In this document: one piece after another, positions 50,970 to 60,611 of the stretch
Numbering within the stretch: the stretch's first letter is position 1
Layout: every line of letters begins with the position of its first letter
From: Rhizobium oryzicola
GTDB lineage: Bacteria > Pseudomonadota > Alphaproteobacteria > Rhizobiales > Rhizobiaceae
Assembly: GCF_030504645.1 (NCBI RefSeq)
Contig: NZ_JAUKWQ010000002.1
Coordinates: 558,001 to 622,000 of the forward strand
Length of the DNA stretch: 64,000 nucleotides
Reading direction: 5' to 3'
Notes under the pieces: generated by a model
Told to the model about the DNA's origin: nothing
The model's input: the letters and a program-made list of their open reading frames with translations, nothing else
The model's database searches: none
Made by a program: the position numbers and the translations under genes

Positions 50970-51828
50970 AATGCACCTTGCTGCCGATGATGCGGGATTT
51001 GAGGAGGGCAAGCCCGACCAGCAGGACGAACAGGATGACGGCAAGCGCCGAACCGCGGCCGATATCGAACAGGCCGAAACCGATCTCGTAGAGCAGGTTG
51101 ACCAGCATGTCGGTGGCACCGGCCGGCCCACCCTTGGTCATCACGTTGACGATGGTGAAGACCTGGAACGCCTCGATGACCGAGATGACCAGCAAAAAAT
51201 AGGTGGTCGGCATCACCAATGGGATCGTCACGCGCCGGAAAACGTCAAAACGCTTTCCGCCATCCACCGCCGCGGCATCGTAAAGCTCCTGCGGGATCGC
51301 CTGCAGACCGGCGATGTAGATGACGATATCATAGCCGAGCTGCCGCCAGGTGTTGACCACGATCAACACCCAAAGCGCCAGATAGGGATCCTGCAGCCAT
51401 TGCGGCCGTCCGAGGCCGACGAGGTGCAGGATCCAGTTGACCATGCCGTAATCGGTGGCGAAGACCCAGGAGAAGACCACGGCAATCGAGACGATTGAGG
51501 TGACCGAGGGCAGGAAGAAGGCGCCACGCAGGAGTCGCGAGGAGACTGTTTCGCGCAGCAGCCGGCTCGCGATCAGAAGTGCTGCGCCGAGCCGGAGCGG
51601 CACCGACAGAACCGCAAACACGACCGTGACCCTCAGCGAATTCCAGAATTCGGCTGACGCCAACAATTCCTCGTAATTGCGTAAGCCCACAAAGGGCATG
51701 TCCGGTGTCAGGAAATTCCACTGGCGGACGCTGAGGTTCAGGCTGGTCAGGATCGGGATATAGGTGAACACCGCGATGAAGATCATCAGCGGTGCGACGA
51801 AGAGATAGGGCGTGAGCTTGCGGAGCAT
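50959..51828 (-). CDS. ugpA: ABC importer permease (UgpA-like), 289 aa
   Basis: Starts MLRKLTPYLFVAPLMIF with a first membrane helix, and has six membrane segments in all. The EAA loop ELYDAAAVDGGKRFDVFRRV is the family's contact with the ATPase. It follows the substrate-binding gene by 55 bases and overlaps the UgpE start. Typical length for the family. Confidence 0.85.
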   Translation of the reverse strand: MLRKLTPYLFVAPLMIFIAVFTYIPILTSLNLSVRQWNFLTPDMPFVGLRNYEELLASAEFWNSLRVTVVFAVLSVPLRLGAALLIASRLLRETVSSRLLRGAFFLPSVTSIVSIAVVFSWVFATDYGMVNWILHLVGLGRPQWLQDPYLALWVLIVVNTWRQLGYDIVIYIAGLQAIPQELYDAAAVDGGKRFDVFRRVTIPLVMPTTYFLLVISVIEAFQVFTIVNVMTKGGPAGATDMLVNLLYEIGFGLFDIGRGSALAVILFVLLVGLALLKSRIIGSKVHYEA

Positions 51829-51883
51829 GGGGAAAACCTGCGCCGGCCGGAGTCTGTCCGACCGGCGCCCTTGAGAAGAGCGA

Positions 51884-53143
51884 TCAGTTGCCAGCGCGCT
51901 GGTTTTCCTTGCGCGTCTGTTCTGCGAAATCCTTCAGCGCTTCGTCTGCCTTGCGCTGGCCAAGCGCAATTGACTGCCACACCTTGTATTCATTGGTGCG
52001 CATCCAGGTGACGACCGTGGTGCGGGCGCGGCCATGGGCATAGGGCAGCGAATTGATTGCCACGTCGATGCCTGGCTGGGTTTCGAGCGCCTTCAGCGTG
52101 ACCGCAAGGGTGGCGCTCTTCTTGTTGATCGGCAGGTAGCCGGTAGCGGCAAACCAGATCGCGTTTGCTTCCGGAGAGGCCGCGTAGCTTACAAATTTGT
52201 AGGCCGCATCCTGCACCTCCTTCGGCGAGGAGGCCATGATGCCGATGCCGGCCCCGCCGATCGGAACCGAGCAGACCTTGTTGCACGGCATCGGGCGCAC
52301 AACGAGATTGTCGCCCAGTGCCTTCTTGCGGCCGCCGTAGCTGCCGGTCGAATCCATGTCGATGCCGACTTTGCCCGCCATGAATAGGGCATTGCCCTTG
52401 TCCTCGTCGGTCACACCGTCGGGAGAAGCGACCTTGTGCTGGCTGACTAGAGACGCCATCCACTGATAGGCCTCGATCGTGTTCGGCTTGTCGAGCAGAA
52501 TGTCGTTGGTCTTCGGGTCGATCAATTCGCTGTCATTTGACATGACCAGGCCCCAGCGGGCGAACTGGCCAGGTGCGCCAATGCCGGAAATGCCTTCCGA
52601 GCCGAGCTTTGCCTGGATGGTCTTTGCTGCCGCCAGCACATCGTCAAAGGTCTTCAGCGGCGTATCGACGGACAAGCCCGCGCGAGTGAAGATATCCTTA
52701 TTGAAGTAAAGGACCGGTGTCGAGGAGTTGAACGGCACGACATAGTTCTTGCCCTTGATCGTGCCGATTTCGCGCGCGAAATCATAGAGATCATTCTTCA
52801 ACGGATCTGCATCGACATAAGGCGTCAGGTCGGTCAGCACGTTGTTGTTGGCAAAGAGGCCGTAACGCGTGATTTCAAGGATGACCGCATCCGGCGTGCG
52901 ACGTGCAGGAATACCAGCCTGCAGCTTGGCAACCATGTCATTGTAATTGCCGACGAACTCTTGCTCGACATGGATATCGGGATGCGCCGCCTCGAAGCTG
53001 GCGATGATCTTCGTCAGTGCCTCGCCATTGGTCTTGTTGAACGTGTGCCAGAATTTCACGGTCGTGGCGGCTTCGGCGCTACTTCCAACTGCAAGCAAGG
53101 CAAAAACACTAACCGCAACGGCGGCATGCAATTTCCGTATCAT
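51884..53143 (-). CDS. ugpB: ABC extracellular substrate-binding protein (UgpB-like), 419 aa
   Basis: Start at 53143 with a GGAGAG site, giving a signal peptide (MIRKLHAAVAVSVFALLAVG, cleavage near AEA). The mature protein has the SBP_bac_1 outline (TVKFWHTFNKTNGEALTKI), with typical VLYFNKDIF and GIDMDSTGSYG stretches. It binds the substrate in the periplasm and delivers it to UgpA/E. First gene of the operon; the ~440 bases upstream hold its promoter. Confidence 0.85.
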   Translation of the reverse strand: MIRKLHAAVAVSVFALLAVGSSAEAATTVKFWHTFNKTNGEALTKIIASFEAAHPDIHVEQEFVGNYNDMVAKLQAGIPARRTPDAVILEITRYGLFANNNVLTDLTPYVDADPLKNDLYDFAREIGTIKGKNYVVPFNSSTPVLYFNKDIFTRAGLSVDTPLKTFDDVLAAAKTIQAKLGSEGISGIGAPGQFARWGLVMSNDSELIDPKTNDILLDKPNTIEAYQWMASLVSQHKVASPDGVTDEDKGNALFMAGKVGIDMDSTGSYGGRKKALGDNLVVRPMPCNKVCSVPIGGAGIGIMASSPKEVQDAAYKFVSYAASPEANAIWFAATGYLPINKKSATLAVTLKALETQPGIDVAINSLPYAHGRARTTVVTWMRTNEYKVWQSIALGQRKADEALKDFAEQTRKENQRAGN

Positions 53144-53584
53144 CGTTCTCTCCGCTGCAAATGGGATTGCAATGAGAGTGAAATAGCGGGGATGTGCGAC
53201 AGGAGCGTGAACCACGTTGACGAGCCGGGTAATAGTGGGAGGCATGCCCCTTCTCCCCCTGCCACCGATCAAACCTTGGCAATAGGTGAGACTACCTATG
53301 CGACAAATGCTCGAATAGGAACCCGACAGACGGCGGTTTATCCTTTCAAGAGCTGCCGAATCGTGATTGATCAAATCCGCATTTCGCTGCCAGATGTCGG
53401 CGATCAGCATGTATGCAGGCGACGAGGTGATGTTATTCCGTCAGTAACACGAGGTTTGGCTTGCAGCAAAAATTCAACTTGTCCCACCAATCGCGCTTCC
53501 ACTCTGCTCAGTGGGCATATGCGATGCGGTAGGATTGACACAAATGGAAGCGTAGTCTCGACCACGCCGCCATCATATCACCAC
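53144..53584. promoter_or_regulatory. ugpB upstream region with inverted repeat
   Basis: No gene is supported in these ~440 bases. A perfect inverted repeat ATAGGT-N6-ACCTAT lies at 53282-53299, ~140 bases upstream of ugpB, and TTGATCAA at 53367-53374. Either could bind the RpiR regulator, but this is not shown. The far end is the 3' end of the hydantoinase operon. Confidence 0.4.
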
Positions 53585-55123
53585 TCATCCGAAGGCGATG
53601 TCGCCGATAACGCGCACGCGTACCCGTCGCGCCCCGCCCGGAAGGTAGGCGATCGGAATGTCCTCAACTTCCAGCGTCTTGAGGCTGTCGCGCAGCGCGC
53701 CCGAGGCGATGGCGGCCTCCTTGGCTGAACTTTCCGCCGCGGCCAGCGCCTCATCGCGGCTCATGCCGGAGAAGACCTGGTCGACTTCACCGGAAACCTG
53801 CGCCATGGCTGCTCCCAGCGCGTTGGCGACGCCAGCATTTTCCACCCGCACCACTTCCGACGCGCCCGGAACCCTATCCGGAATGAGAAAAGCGCCGCCG
53901 CCGACGGCAATCAGGGGCACATCTTCGGCGGACGTCTTCATGCGATCGAAGTTTTCCGCCACCATCTCGCTGATTTTCGCAAGCGTGCTGCGCACCAGAT
54001 CTGCATCGAGATCCTTGACGCGATCCCGATCGCCCATCTCGATGATGCCGGCCGCCGCAGCGATATCGGAGGTGGTGAGCGTCGAACCGCCGAATACCTT
54101 TGCTTCGGTAAGGATACGGTAGCCGACCGAGCGCGGACCGATCTCTCCGGTTTCCGGGTTGATGATGGTGCCGCCGCCAAGCGCGATCGGCAGGAGATCC
54201 GGCATGCGAAACAGCGTGCGCACGCCGCCGATATGCACGATATTGTTCGCCTCGCGCGGAAAGCCGCCGATCAGGCAGCCGATATCGGAGGTCGTGCCGC
54301 CGACATCCACCACCATGGCATTCTGAAGACCGGTCAGGAAGGCAGCACCCCGCATGGAATTGGTAGGGCCGGAGGCAAAGCTGTGCACCGGATTGGCCGC
54401 CGCCACGTCGGCGAGTGCGACAGTGCCGTCGTTCTGCGTGAGGAAGAATGGCGCCTTGATCCCGATCTCGGACAGCGCATCGGCAAAGGCCTGAACCGTC
54501 GTTTTGCCGAGCGTTTGCAAAGCGGCATTGAGGATCGCGACGTTTTCCCGCTCCAAAAGGCCGATGCGCCCGAGCGTGTGGGACAGCGTAATCTTCGCAT
54601 CCGGAATGATGGAGCGCACGATTTCGGCTGCTACCACCTCGCATTCGGTCGTCAGAGGCGAGAAGGTGGCGGAAATCGCAATCGAGGTAATGCCGGCATC
54701 GCGGATGCGCATCGCCGCGTCGCGGATTTCCTCCGGGTTCATCGGCACCAGCGGACTGCCATCATATTCATGCCCGCCATGCACCATGAAGATCATGGGA
54801 TTAACGGCCTCGTAGAGGTCGCGCGGCCAGTCACACATGGGCGGCAGGGAACCGCCGGTCGGAAGCGCCACGCGGATCGCCGCCACGCGCTCCAGCCGGG
54901 CGCGCTCAACCACCGCGTTGGTGAAATGCGTCGTGCCGATCATGACCGCATCGACGGCAATGCCTGCCGATGCCGGTGCATTGATCACATGCGAAAGGGC
55001 GGATTTTACCCCCGACAGCACATCCTGCGTGGTGGGAACCTTGATCGAAGCGACGATGCGCTCGCCATCGACAAGAACAGCGTCCGTGTTCGTGCCGCCA
55101 ACATCAATACCAATGCGTTTCAT
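53585..55123 (-). CDS. Hydantoinase/oxoprolinase (HyuA-like), copy 1, 512 aa
   Basis: N-terminal IGIDVGGTNTDAV is the ASKHA-type ATP-binding motif of hydantoinase A/oxoprolinase; a second phosphate-binding strand VVDVGGTTSDIG lies at ~255 and GGGTIINP at ~305. These enzymes use ATP to open five-membered cyclic amides. It follows and overlaps (ATGA) a DUF917 gene, and is the last gene of the long Dpp-like operon. Shorter than 1,200-residue oxoprolinases, so the HyuB part is missing; DUF917 may replace it. Confidence 0.85.
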   Translation of the reverse strand: MKRIGIDVGGTNTDAVLVDGERIVASIKVPTTQDVLSGVKSALSHVINAPASAGIAVDAVMIGTTHFTNAVVERARLERVAAIRVALPTGGSLPPMCDWPRDLYEAVNPMIFMVHGGHEYDGSPLVPMNPEEIRDAAMRIRDAGITSIAISATFSPLTTECEVVAAEIVRSIIPDAKITLSHTLGRIGLLERENVAILNAALQTLGKTTVQAFADALSEIGIKAPFFLTQNDGTVALADVAAANPVHSFASGPTNSMRGAAFLTGLQNAMVVDVGGTTSDIGCLIGGFPREANNIVHIGGVRTLFRMPDLLPIALGGGTIINPETGEIGPRSVGYRILTEAKVFGGSTLTTSDIAAAAGIIEMGDRDRVKDLDADLVRSTLAKISEMVAENFDRMKTSAEDVPLIAVGGGAFLIPDRVPGASEVVRVENAGVANALGAAMAQVSGEVDQVFSGMSRDEALAAAESSAKEAAIASGALRDSLKTLEVEDIPIAYLPGGARRVRVRVIGDIAFG

Positions 55124-56196
55124 GGGAATACCGATTTGAAGTCAATGGCATAGCCGAAGGCGCGAGGGCCGACGGCGGCAATGCCGGCAGGCGTGGTGAG
55201 AAGGCTTGGAGCAGGCAACGCCACCACGGTGACCCGCTGGCCATAGCGGACGGATTCAGTGCCGATCGCGCTGCCGGATATGGTGTCGAGGAGGCAGAGA
55301 AGATCCGGCGTCATGGCCATTGGCTCGCCATCGCGGAAAGCAACCGCCCATTCGTTCTGAAAAGCCAGTTCCATGCGGGCGCCGCGATCGGTGTCGATCC
55401 CTTCGATGATCGTACGACCGCGCAGGAAGCCGCCGGTCGTTTCGCGGGCGACATCGATCACCTTGCCGCGGAACAACTGCTTGCCGCCTTCGTGGTCGAG
55501 AATGGCCTCGACGGGATCGGCATGGCGACGGCGCGCATCGAGCACCGCCTTGCCGAGCTCGACTGCCTTGGTCACGGTGTCATGAATGCCCCATTCCTTC
55601 ACCTCGCGGCCGGTGCGGGGTGCCTTGCAGGTGGCGGCGGTGGAGCCGACTTCCGTGCAGACCTTGCGCGAGATGCGCTCCATCCATTTCCAGGAGGCGG
55701 CCCGCGTGACGATCACCTCATTGTCCCGCACATCAACCAGCGACAGCGGGAACATCGGGAGGTTGCCGATGGCGAAGGACGTCATCTGCGCTTCCGGATA
55801 GGCGCGGCCCATCGCGTCGGCATTGACGACCGGACGATTGAGAACGGCAGCGGCGAGAAAGGAGGAGAGTGCATTCGATCCGCCGATCTCCACGCTCATG
55901 ATGGCGCGGAAGCGCTTGCCGATATAATCCTCCATCACCTCGACGGCGCGGGCGAGATGCACGGGGTCGCCGAGACGTTCCTGGCCAACCAGCGGCGCGC
56001 CCATCTTGGAGACGACCGCAACCATGTCGTCATCGTCAAGCGCCATCGGGTCCATCAGGTCGACACGGGCACCCTCGGCATAGAGACGCCTCAGGTTCAG
56101 CGTGGAGATGTAGGGATCGCCGCCGCCGCCGGTTCCAAGAATCCAGGCACCAATGGCAAGCGGTTCGATGTTTTCTTCTGCAAATTGTTGAAGCAT
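55120..56196 (-). CDS. DUF917-family protein, copy 1, 358 aa
   Basis: Start at 56196 (MLQQFAEENIEPLAIGAW). The DUF917 pattern is clear: GAWILGTGGGGDPY, then VEIGGSNALSSF, and the terminal AVGPRAFGYAID. DUF917 proteins are nearly always next to a HyuA-like ATPase and are thought to supply the second half of the hydantoinase. It overlaps its HyuA partner by four bases. Substrate unknown. Confidence 0.8.
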   Translation of the reverse strand: MLQQFAEENIEPLAIGAWILGTGGGGDPYISTLNLRRLYAEGARVDLMDPMALDDDDMVAVVSKMGAPLVGQERLGDPVHLARAVEVMEDYIGKRFRAIMSVEIGGSNALSSFLAAAVLNRPVVNADAMGRAYPEAQMTSFAIGNLPMFPLSLVDVRDNEVIVTRAASWKWMERISRKVCTEVGSTAATCKAPRTGREVKEWGIHDTVTKAVELGKAVLDARRRHADPVEAILDHEGGKQLFRGKVIDVARETTGGFLRGRTIIEGIDTDRGARMELAFQNEWAVAFRDGEPMAMTPDLLCLLDTISGSAIGTESVRYGQRVTVVALPAPSLLTTPAGIAAVGPRAFGYAIDFKSVFP

Positions 56197-56267
56197 GTCC
56201 GACCTTCGGCAAGGAGGGGTATCCGGCCCCGATATCGGGGCCGGTTTGTCAGCGCGAAGCGAAGGGA

Positions 56268-57860
56268 TTACTTCGCCTTGCAATCCCAGGTGAAGTTAAA
56301 GAAGTTCAGGTCCCAGCTCTGCATGGGAATGAACTGGTAGCCCTGCAGGCACTTGTTGGCTGCGTAGCGGCGGTTCGGTGAAACGGCCCAGATATCCGGC
56401 TGCAGATCGGCGATCTTGGCCTGGAGGTCCTTGTAGACGGCGTTCTGCTCAGCTGCATTGCTGGTGCTGCGCGACTTGTCGATCAGCGCGTCAACTTCCG
56501 GGTTCTGCAGCCATTCCATCGACATCCATGTGCCCGAAGCCTTGGAATGATACTGGTTGTAGAACATCGAATCCGGCGAGGGATAGGTCGGCGAGATGTT
56601 GACCTGGGTGGAAGCCGGCGTCGTTTCCGGCTTGGACGACAGCTCGACGATACGGTTCCACGGCTCCGGCTTGATGTCCAGCGTGATGCCGATCTGCTCG
56701 AGATTGGCCTGCAGAAGCAGTGCGACTTCGGATTCGAAGGCGAGAGGCGCGACATAGCTGTTCACCAGCGTGATCTTCTGGCCGGCATATTTCGACTTTG
56801 CCAGTTCCTGTTTTGCCTTTTCGAGGTCGAAGATGCCGGGCTTGATGTCGCCGTTATGGGCGTCCTTGAACGCGGTCGACAAAGGGCCCTGCATATCGGT
56901 GCCGGGATAGATGATGTCCTGGATCGTCTTGTAGTCGGTGGCATAGGCGATGGCGCGGCGCACATGCACGTCGTCCGTCGGGTAGACCTTGGTGTTGAGC
57001 TTGATGACGAAGCCACCGGAGGTGCGGGTCTGGATCAGCTTGTAGTTCGCCATCTTGCCGATGGCCTCGTAGGTATCGTTGCCGAGGCCGTGCGAGGAGA
57101 GGCCAAGCTCGCCCTTCTCCGCAAGTGCCTTGACGGTGGCATCGTCGCTGGTCTGCACGAAGCGGACTTCATCGACCGGCGTGCCCTTCTTCCAGCCGAG
57201 GAAGTAGTCGGCGTTGCGCGCAATCACCATGTCGGCAGAGCGGTTGTAGCTCACCAGCTTATAGGGGCCGGAACCTGCCGAATGTTCGCCGACATAGGCT
57301 TCGCCCCACTTGTCGTCCGGCTTGGCATTGGCGGTGATCAGCGTCTTGTTCAGCGCCATCATCAGCGGCGTTGCGGCCAGGAAAGGCGAGAACTGCCGGT
57401 CGATCTTCAGCACAAGCGTCTTGTCGTCGGGGGCGGTGACGTTTTCGGGCTTCAGCACGCCGGTGATCAGGTTGGAAGGACCCTTGTTGATGCCGAGCAG
57501 GCGCTGCACCGACCAGGCCATATCGGAGGCCTTCACTGGCGTCCCATCCTGGAACTTCACGTCATCGCGCAGATGGAAGGTATAGGTCAGGCCGTCAGTG
57601 GATACGTGCCAGGACTTCGCTAGCTGCGGAACGATCTCGCCGGAAGGGCTGACGGTGGTTAGACCGTCATACATGTTCACGACGGCCATATAGCCGGTGT
57701 AGTCGGTGACCTTCGCTGGATCGAGCGAGCTGAAGATCTGCTGGACGTTGACGACCGTCGAGATCTTGTCGGCAGCCGATGCCGCGGAGAGGCTGCCGCC
57801 AAGGGCGATGGCCGTCCCGAGGGCGAGCGCGGTCAGATGATGCGAAAGCGTGGTTCTCAT
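56268..57860 (-). CDS. ABC peptide-type substrate-binding protein (SBP_bac_5), 530 aa
   Basis: Start at 57860. Signal peptide MRTTLSHHLTALALGTAIAL with cleavage after ASA or AA near residue 30. The mature part has the DppA/OppA-type outline (MYDGLTTVSPSGEIVPQLAKSW, DDVKFQDGTPVKASDMAWSV). It binds the ligand for the Dpp-like permeases encoded upstream. Sandwiched between two DUF917 genes, which suggests that the ligand is a cyclic amide or an amide-containing peptide. Confidence 0.85.
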   Translation of the reverse strand: MRTTLSHHLTALALGTAIALGGSLSAASAADKISTVVNVQQIFSSLDPAKVTDYTGYMAVVNMYDGLTTVSPSGEIVPQLAKSWHVSTDGLTYTFHLRDDVKFQDGTPVKASDMAWSVQRLLGINKGPSNLITGVLKPENVTAPDDKTLVLKIDRQFSPFLAATPLMMALNKTLITANAKPDDKWGEAYVGEHSAGSGPYKLVSYNRSADMVIARNADYFLGWKKGTPVDEVRFVQTSDDATVKALAEKGELGLSSHGLGNDTYEAIGKMANYKLIQTRTSGGFVIKLNTKVYPTDDVHVRRAIAYATDYKTIQDIIYPGTDMQGPLSTAFKDAHNGDIKPGIFDLEKAKQELAKSKYAGQKITLVNSYVAPLAFESEVALLLQANLEQIGITLDIKPEPWNRIVELSSKPETTPASTQVNISPTYPSPDSMFYNQYHSKASGTWMSMEWLQNPEVDALIDKSRSTSNAAEQNAVYKDLQAKIADLQPDIWAVSPNRRYAANKCLQGYQFIPMQSWDLNFFNFTWDCKAK

Positions 57861-57877
57861 GCTGGAAGTTCTCCTCT

Positions 57878-59041
57878 TTATGCGGCCGGAGCCGTTTCGC
57901 TTGTGGTTTTGGCATGGGCCGCCGCCGGTTTCGGCAGGGGCTGGAAGGGAATGTCCGGATAGCCGAAAGCTGCCGGACCAACGACCTCGAGGGCCGCAGA
58001 CGAGCGCAGCAGGTCGTGGCAAGGAATGGCGATGACCGCGACGCGCTGGCCATAGCGGAGCATTTCGGTGGTGATCGGATAGCCGGTGTCTACATCGAGC
58101 AGTACGATCAGATCAGGCACCGTCACCTCGACCACGCCATTGCGGCGGAAGATGAGGAACTCGTTCTGGATTGCCACGCTCGCCGTCTCGCCAGCCCAGC
58201 CGTCAAAGCCCGAAAGCTCCAGATCACCCACGGCAAATCCTCCGCGCAGATGTCGCTTCAGGTCGGTGATCTTGCCGTTGAAGATCCGGCGTCCGCCTTC
58301 GAGATCGCAGACCGCGGCAATTGGGTCCTCCTGCTGGCGGCGTGCACGAATAACCGCCTCGCCGAGCGCGATCGCCTTGGTATAGCTGCGCGGAATGGCA
58401 AACTGGTGGACGAAATGCGCCTGCATGGGCGCTGTTGCCAGCATCGCCCCGCCGCCTTGGGCGACGACGCAGGCGCGCGCCATGCGCTCGTGCCAGACTT
58501 CTGAGACCGCGTGACTAAAGATGACGGTATTGCCATGCAGGTCGCACATCACCGAAGGCGTGGAACTGTGGCCATAGATCGAGAAGGTCGTCATCTGCAT
58601 TTCCGGGAAGGCGCGGCCCATGCCGTCGCAATCGAGGATCGGCAGACCGCCGAGTGCTGCCGTCACCAGCGGGCTCATGGAATTGGCACCACCGATCTCC
58701 TCGCAAACAATGGCATCAACCGGGGTGCGGATCAGTTCTTCCATCGCGGTCAGGCAGCGCAGGCCCTCGCGACCCTCGCGCATTCGTTCCACGCCGACCA
58801 CCGGCGCACCGATGCCGCCAATCGACATGCACAAAGCATCGGCTTCGATGGCATCGGTGGCGAGGATCTTCATCTCATAACCGGCCTTCAACGCCTCAAG
58901 CGCCAGAAGCTTGCCCTGATAGGGGTTGCCGCCACCGCCGGTGCCCAAAATGCCGGCGCCGATTTCCAGCGCTTCCAGATCATCGCGCGTCAGGGTGCGC
59001 AGGGCGGCCTCGTCATATTTGCGTTTGCGGCTCTCAGCCAT
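57878..59041 (-). CDS. DUF917-family protein, copy 2, 387 aa
   Basis: The same signature as copy 1 (GAGILGTGGGGNPY, EEIGGANSMSP, PAAFGYPD), with an N-terminal extension (MAESRKRKYDEAALR) and a Pro/Ala-rich C-terminal tail. It overlaps its HyuA partner by eight bases. Clearly diverged from copy 1, so the two pairs are paralogues rather than a recent duplication. Confidence 0.8.
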   Translation of the reverse strand: MAESRKRKYDEAALRTLTRDDLEALEIGAGILGTGGGGNPYQGKLLALEALKAGYEMKILATDAIEADALCMSIGGIGAPVVGVERMREGREGLRCLTAMEELIRTPVDAIVCEEIGGANSMSPLVTAALGGLPILDCDGMGRAFPEMQMTTFSIYGHSSTPSVMCDLHGNTVIFSHAVSEVWHERMARACVVAQGGGAMLATAPMQAHFVHQFAIPRSYTKAIALGEAVIRARRQQEDPIAAVCDLEGGRRIFNGKITDLKRHLRGGFAVGDLELSGFDGWAGETASVAIQNEFLIFRRNGVVEVTVPDLIVLLDVDTGYPITTEMLRYGQRVAVIAIPCHDLLRSSAALEVVGPAAFGYPDIPFQPLPKPAAAHAKTTSETAPAA

Positions 59042-60611
59042 GATAGGCTCCCATCTCTCCGACGACCTTCACGTGAATGCGGGTGGCGTTGCCCGGCAGG
59101 TAGGCAAGCGGCGTGTCCTCCCGCTCGATGACCTCAAGTGTTTCGGGGATCGCGCCGGCGGCGATCGCCTTGTCGCGCGCTTCGGCCTCCGCCTCGGCGA
59201 GAGCTGCTTCGCGCGTCTTGCCATCGATGAGGGAAAACACCCGGTCCGTCTCACCGCTGATCTGGGCGATCGCGGCGCCGACGGCGTTTGCGACCGCGAA
59301 ATTGTCAGGCCGCAGAACCTCCAACTCGCCGATACGGTCCGGCATCAGGATTGAGCCACCGCCAACGGCGATGACGGGCACCGGGGTAGATGAAATGCGG
59401 CTGCGCTCGACGCAGGCTTCCAGCATGGAATTGATACGGGCAACGGCTGCCTCGACCAGGGCAGGGGCGAGGCTATTGACCAGCGCCTTGTCCCCAACGT
59501 CAGCTTTGCCGGCGGCAACGGCGATATCGGTTGCCGTCAGCGTCGAACCGCCAAAACAGAGCGCCTCGCGGCGCACGCGGTAGCCGACGGATTTGGGACC
59601 GATGGACACTCCCTTGTTGCCGTTCACGACCAGCGAACCGCCGCCAAGGCCGATGGAGAAGACGTCGGGCATGCGGAAATTGGTCTTCACGCCGCCGATG
59701 TCGACTGTGGTGGAGGCCTGGCGCGGGAAGCCGTGAGAGAGCGATCCGACATCGGTGGTGGTGCCGCCGACATCCACCACCACGGCATCCTTGAGGCCGG
59801 TCAGGAAGGCGGCGCCGCGCATGGAGTTGGTCGGGCCGGATGCGAAGGTCAAGACCGGAAAAGCGCGGACCACGTCGGCTGCCATCAGCGTGCCGTCGTT
59901 CTGGGTAATATAGAAAGGGCAGGTGAGTCCGGCCTGGATGAGAGCCTTCTGGAAGGCGGCGACCGTTCGATCGGCCAGCGACAGCAGGCTTGCATTCATG
60001 ATCGCCGCACTTTCGCGCGCCAGCAGGCCATGGCGGCCGATATCCTTCGACATCACGACAGGCACGCCGGGGCAGTGGCGGTTCAGGATCTCGCGTGTGC
60101 GCAGTTCCATTGCATCGTTGATGCCGCTGAAGACGCAGGTCACTGCCGCAGCCTTCAGGCCCTTGGCCCGGATCTCGCCAGCAATGCGGATGATCTCGTC
60201 TTCGTCCAGTGGCGAGAGGATACGACCGTCGAATTCGTAGCCGCCCTTTACCTGATAGCCATGATTGCCGACGATCTCGCGAATGTCATCCGGCCAATCG
60301 ACCATTGGCGGCAGGCCGGCGCCAGACGGCAGGCCGAGACGGATGGCGGCGACTTCATCCATGTGACGGCGCTCGATCACCGCATTGGTGAAATGCGTCG
60401 TGCCGATCATCACGGCGCCGATGGCCTTGCGGTCGATGCCCGAAGCAGCGATGACGTTTTCCAGCGCCTCGATGACACCCGTCGTCACGTCTTCCGTGGT
60501 CGAGGCCTTCACACCGGCCAGAACCTTCTTGTCCTGCAATATGACGGCGTCCGTATTGGTGCCGCCGACGTCGATCCCTACGCGATACACGTGAGGCTCC
60601 TCTTCGATCAA
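59034..60611 (-). CDS. Hydantoinase/oxoprolinase (HyuA-like), copy 2, 525 aa
   Basis: The longest start is TTG at 60611, overlapping the ABC ATPase stop (TTGA); a GTG at 60590 (VYRVGIDVGGT) is an alternative and would put the nucleotide motif at the usual distance. ATP-binding GIDVGGTNTDAV and VVDVGGTTTDVG are present. Same family as copy 1 and paired with its own DUF917 gene. The operon order suggests that import and ring opening are linked. Confidence 0.85.
   Translation of the reverse strand: MIEEEPHVYRVGIDVGGTNTDAVILQDKKVLAGVKASTTEDVTTGVIEALENVIAASGIDRKAIGAVMIGTTHFTNAVIERRHMDEVAAIRLGLPSGAGLPPMVDWPDDIREIVGNHGYQVKGGYEFDGRILSPLDEDEIIRIAGEIRAKGLKAAAVTCVFSGINDAMELRTREILNRHCPGVPVVMSKDIGRHGLLARESAAIMNASLLSLADRTVAAFQKALIQAGLTCPFYITQNDGTLMAADVVRAFPVLTFASGPTNSMRGAAFLTGLKDAVVVDVGGTTTDVGSLSHGFPRQASTTVDIGGVKTNFRMPDVFSIGLGGGSLVVNGNKGVSIGPKSVGYRVRREALCFGGSTLTATDIAVAAGKADVGDKALVNSLAPALVEAAVARINSMLEACVERSRISSTPVPVIAVGGGSILMPDRIGELEVLRPDNFAVANAVGAAIAQISGETDRVFSLIDGKTREAALAEAEAEARDKAIAAGAIPETLEVIEREDTPLAYLPGNATRIHVKVVGEMGAYHG

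Noticed and set aside
56547..57623. 358-codon ORF opposite the SBP_bac_5 gene
   Set aside because: Entirely inside a well-supported gene on the other strand in high-GC DNA; composition rich in Arg, His and Gly as expected of a shadow.
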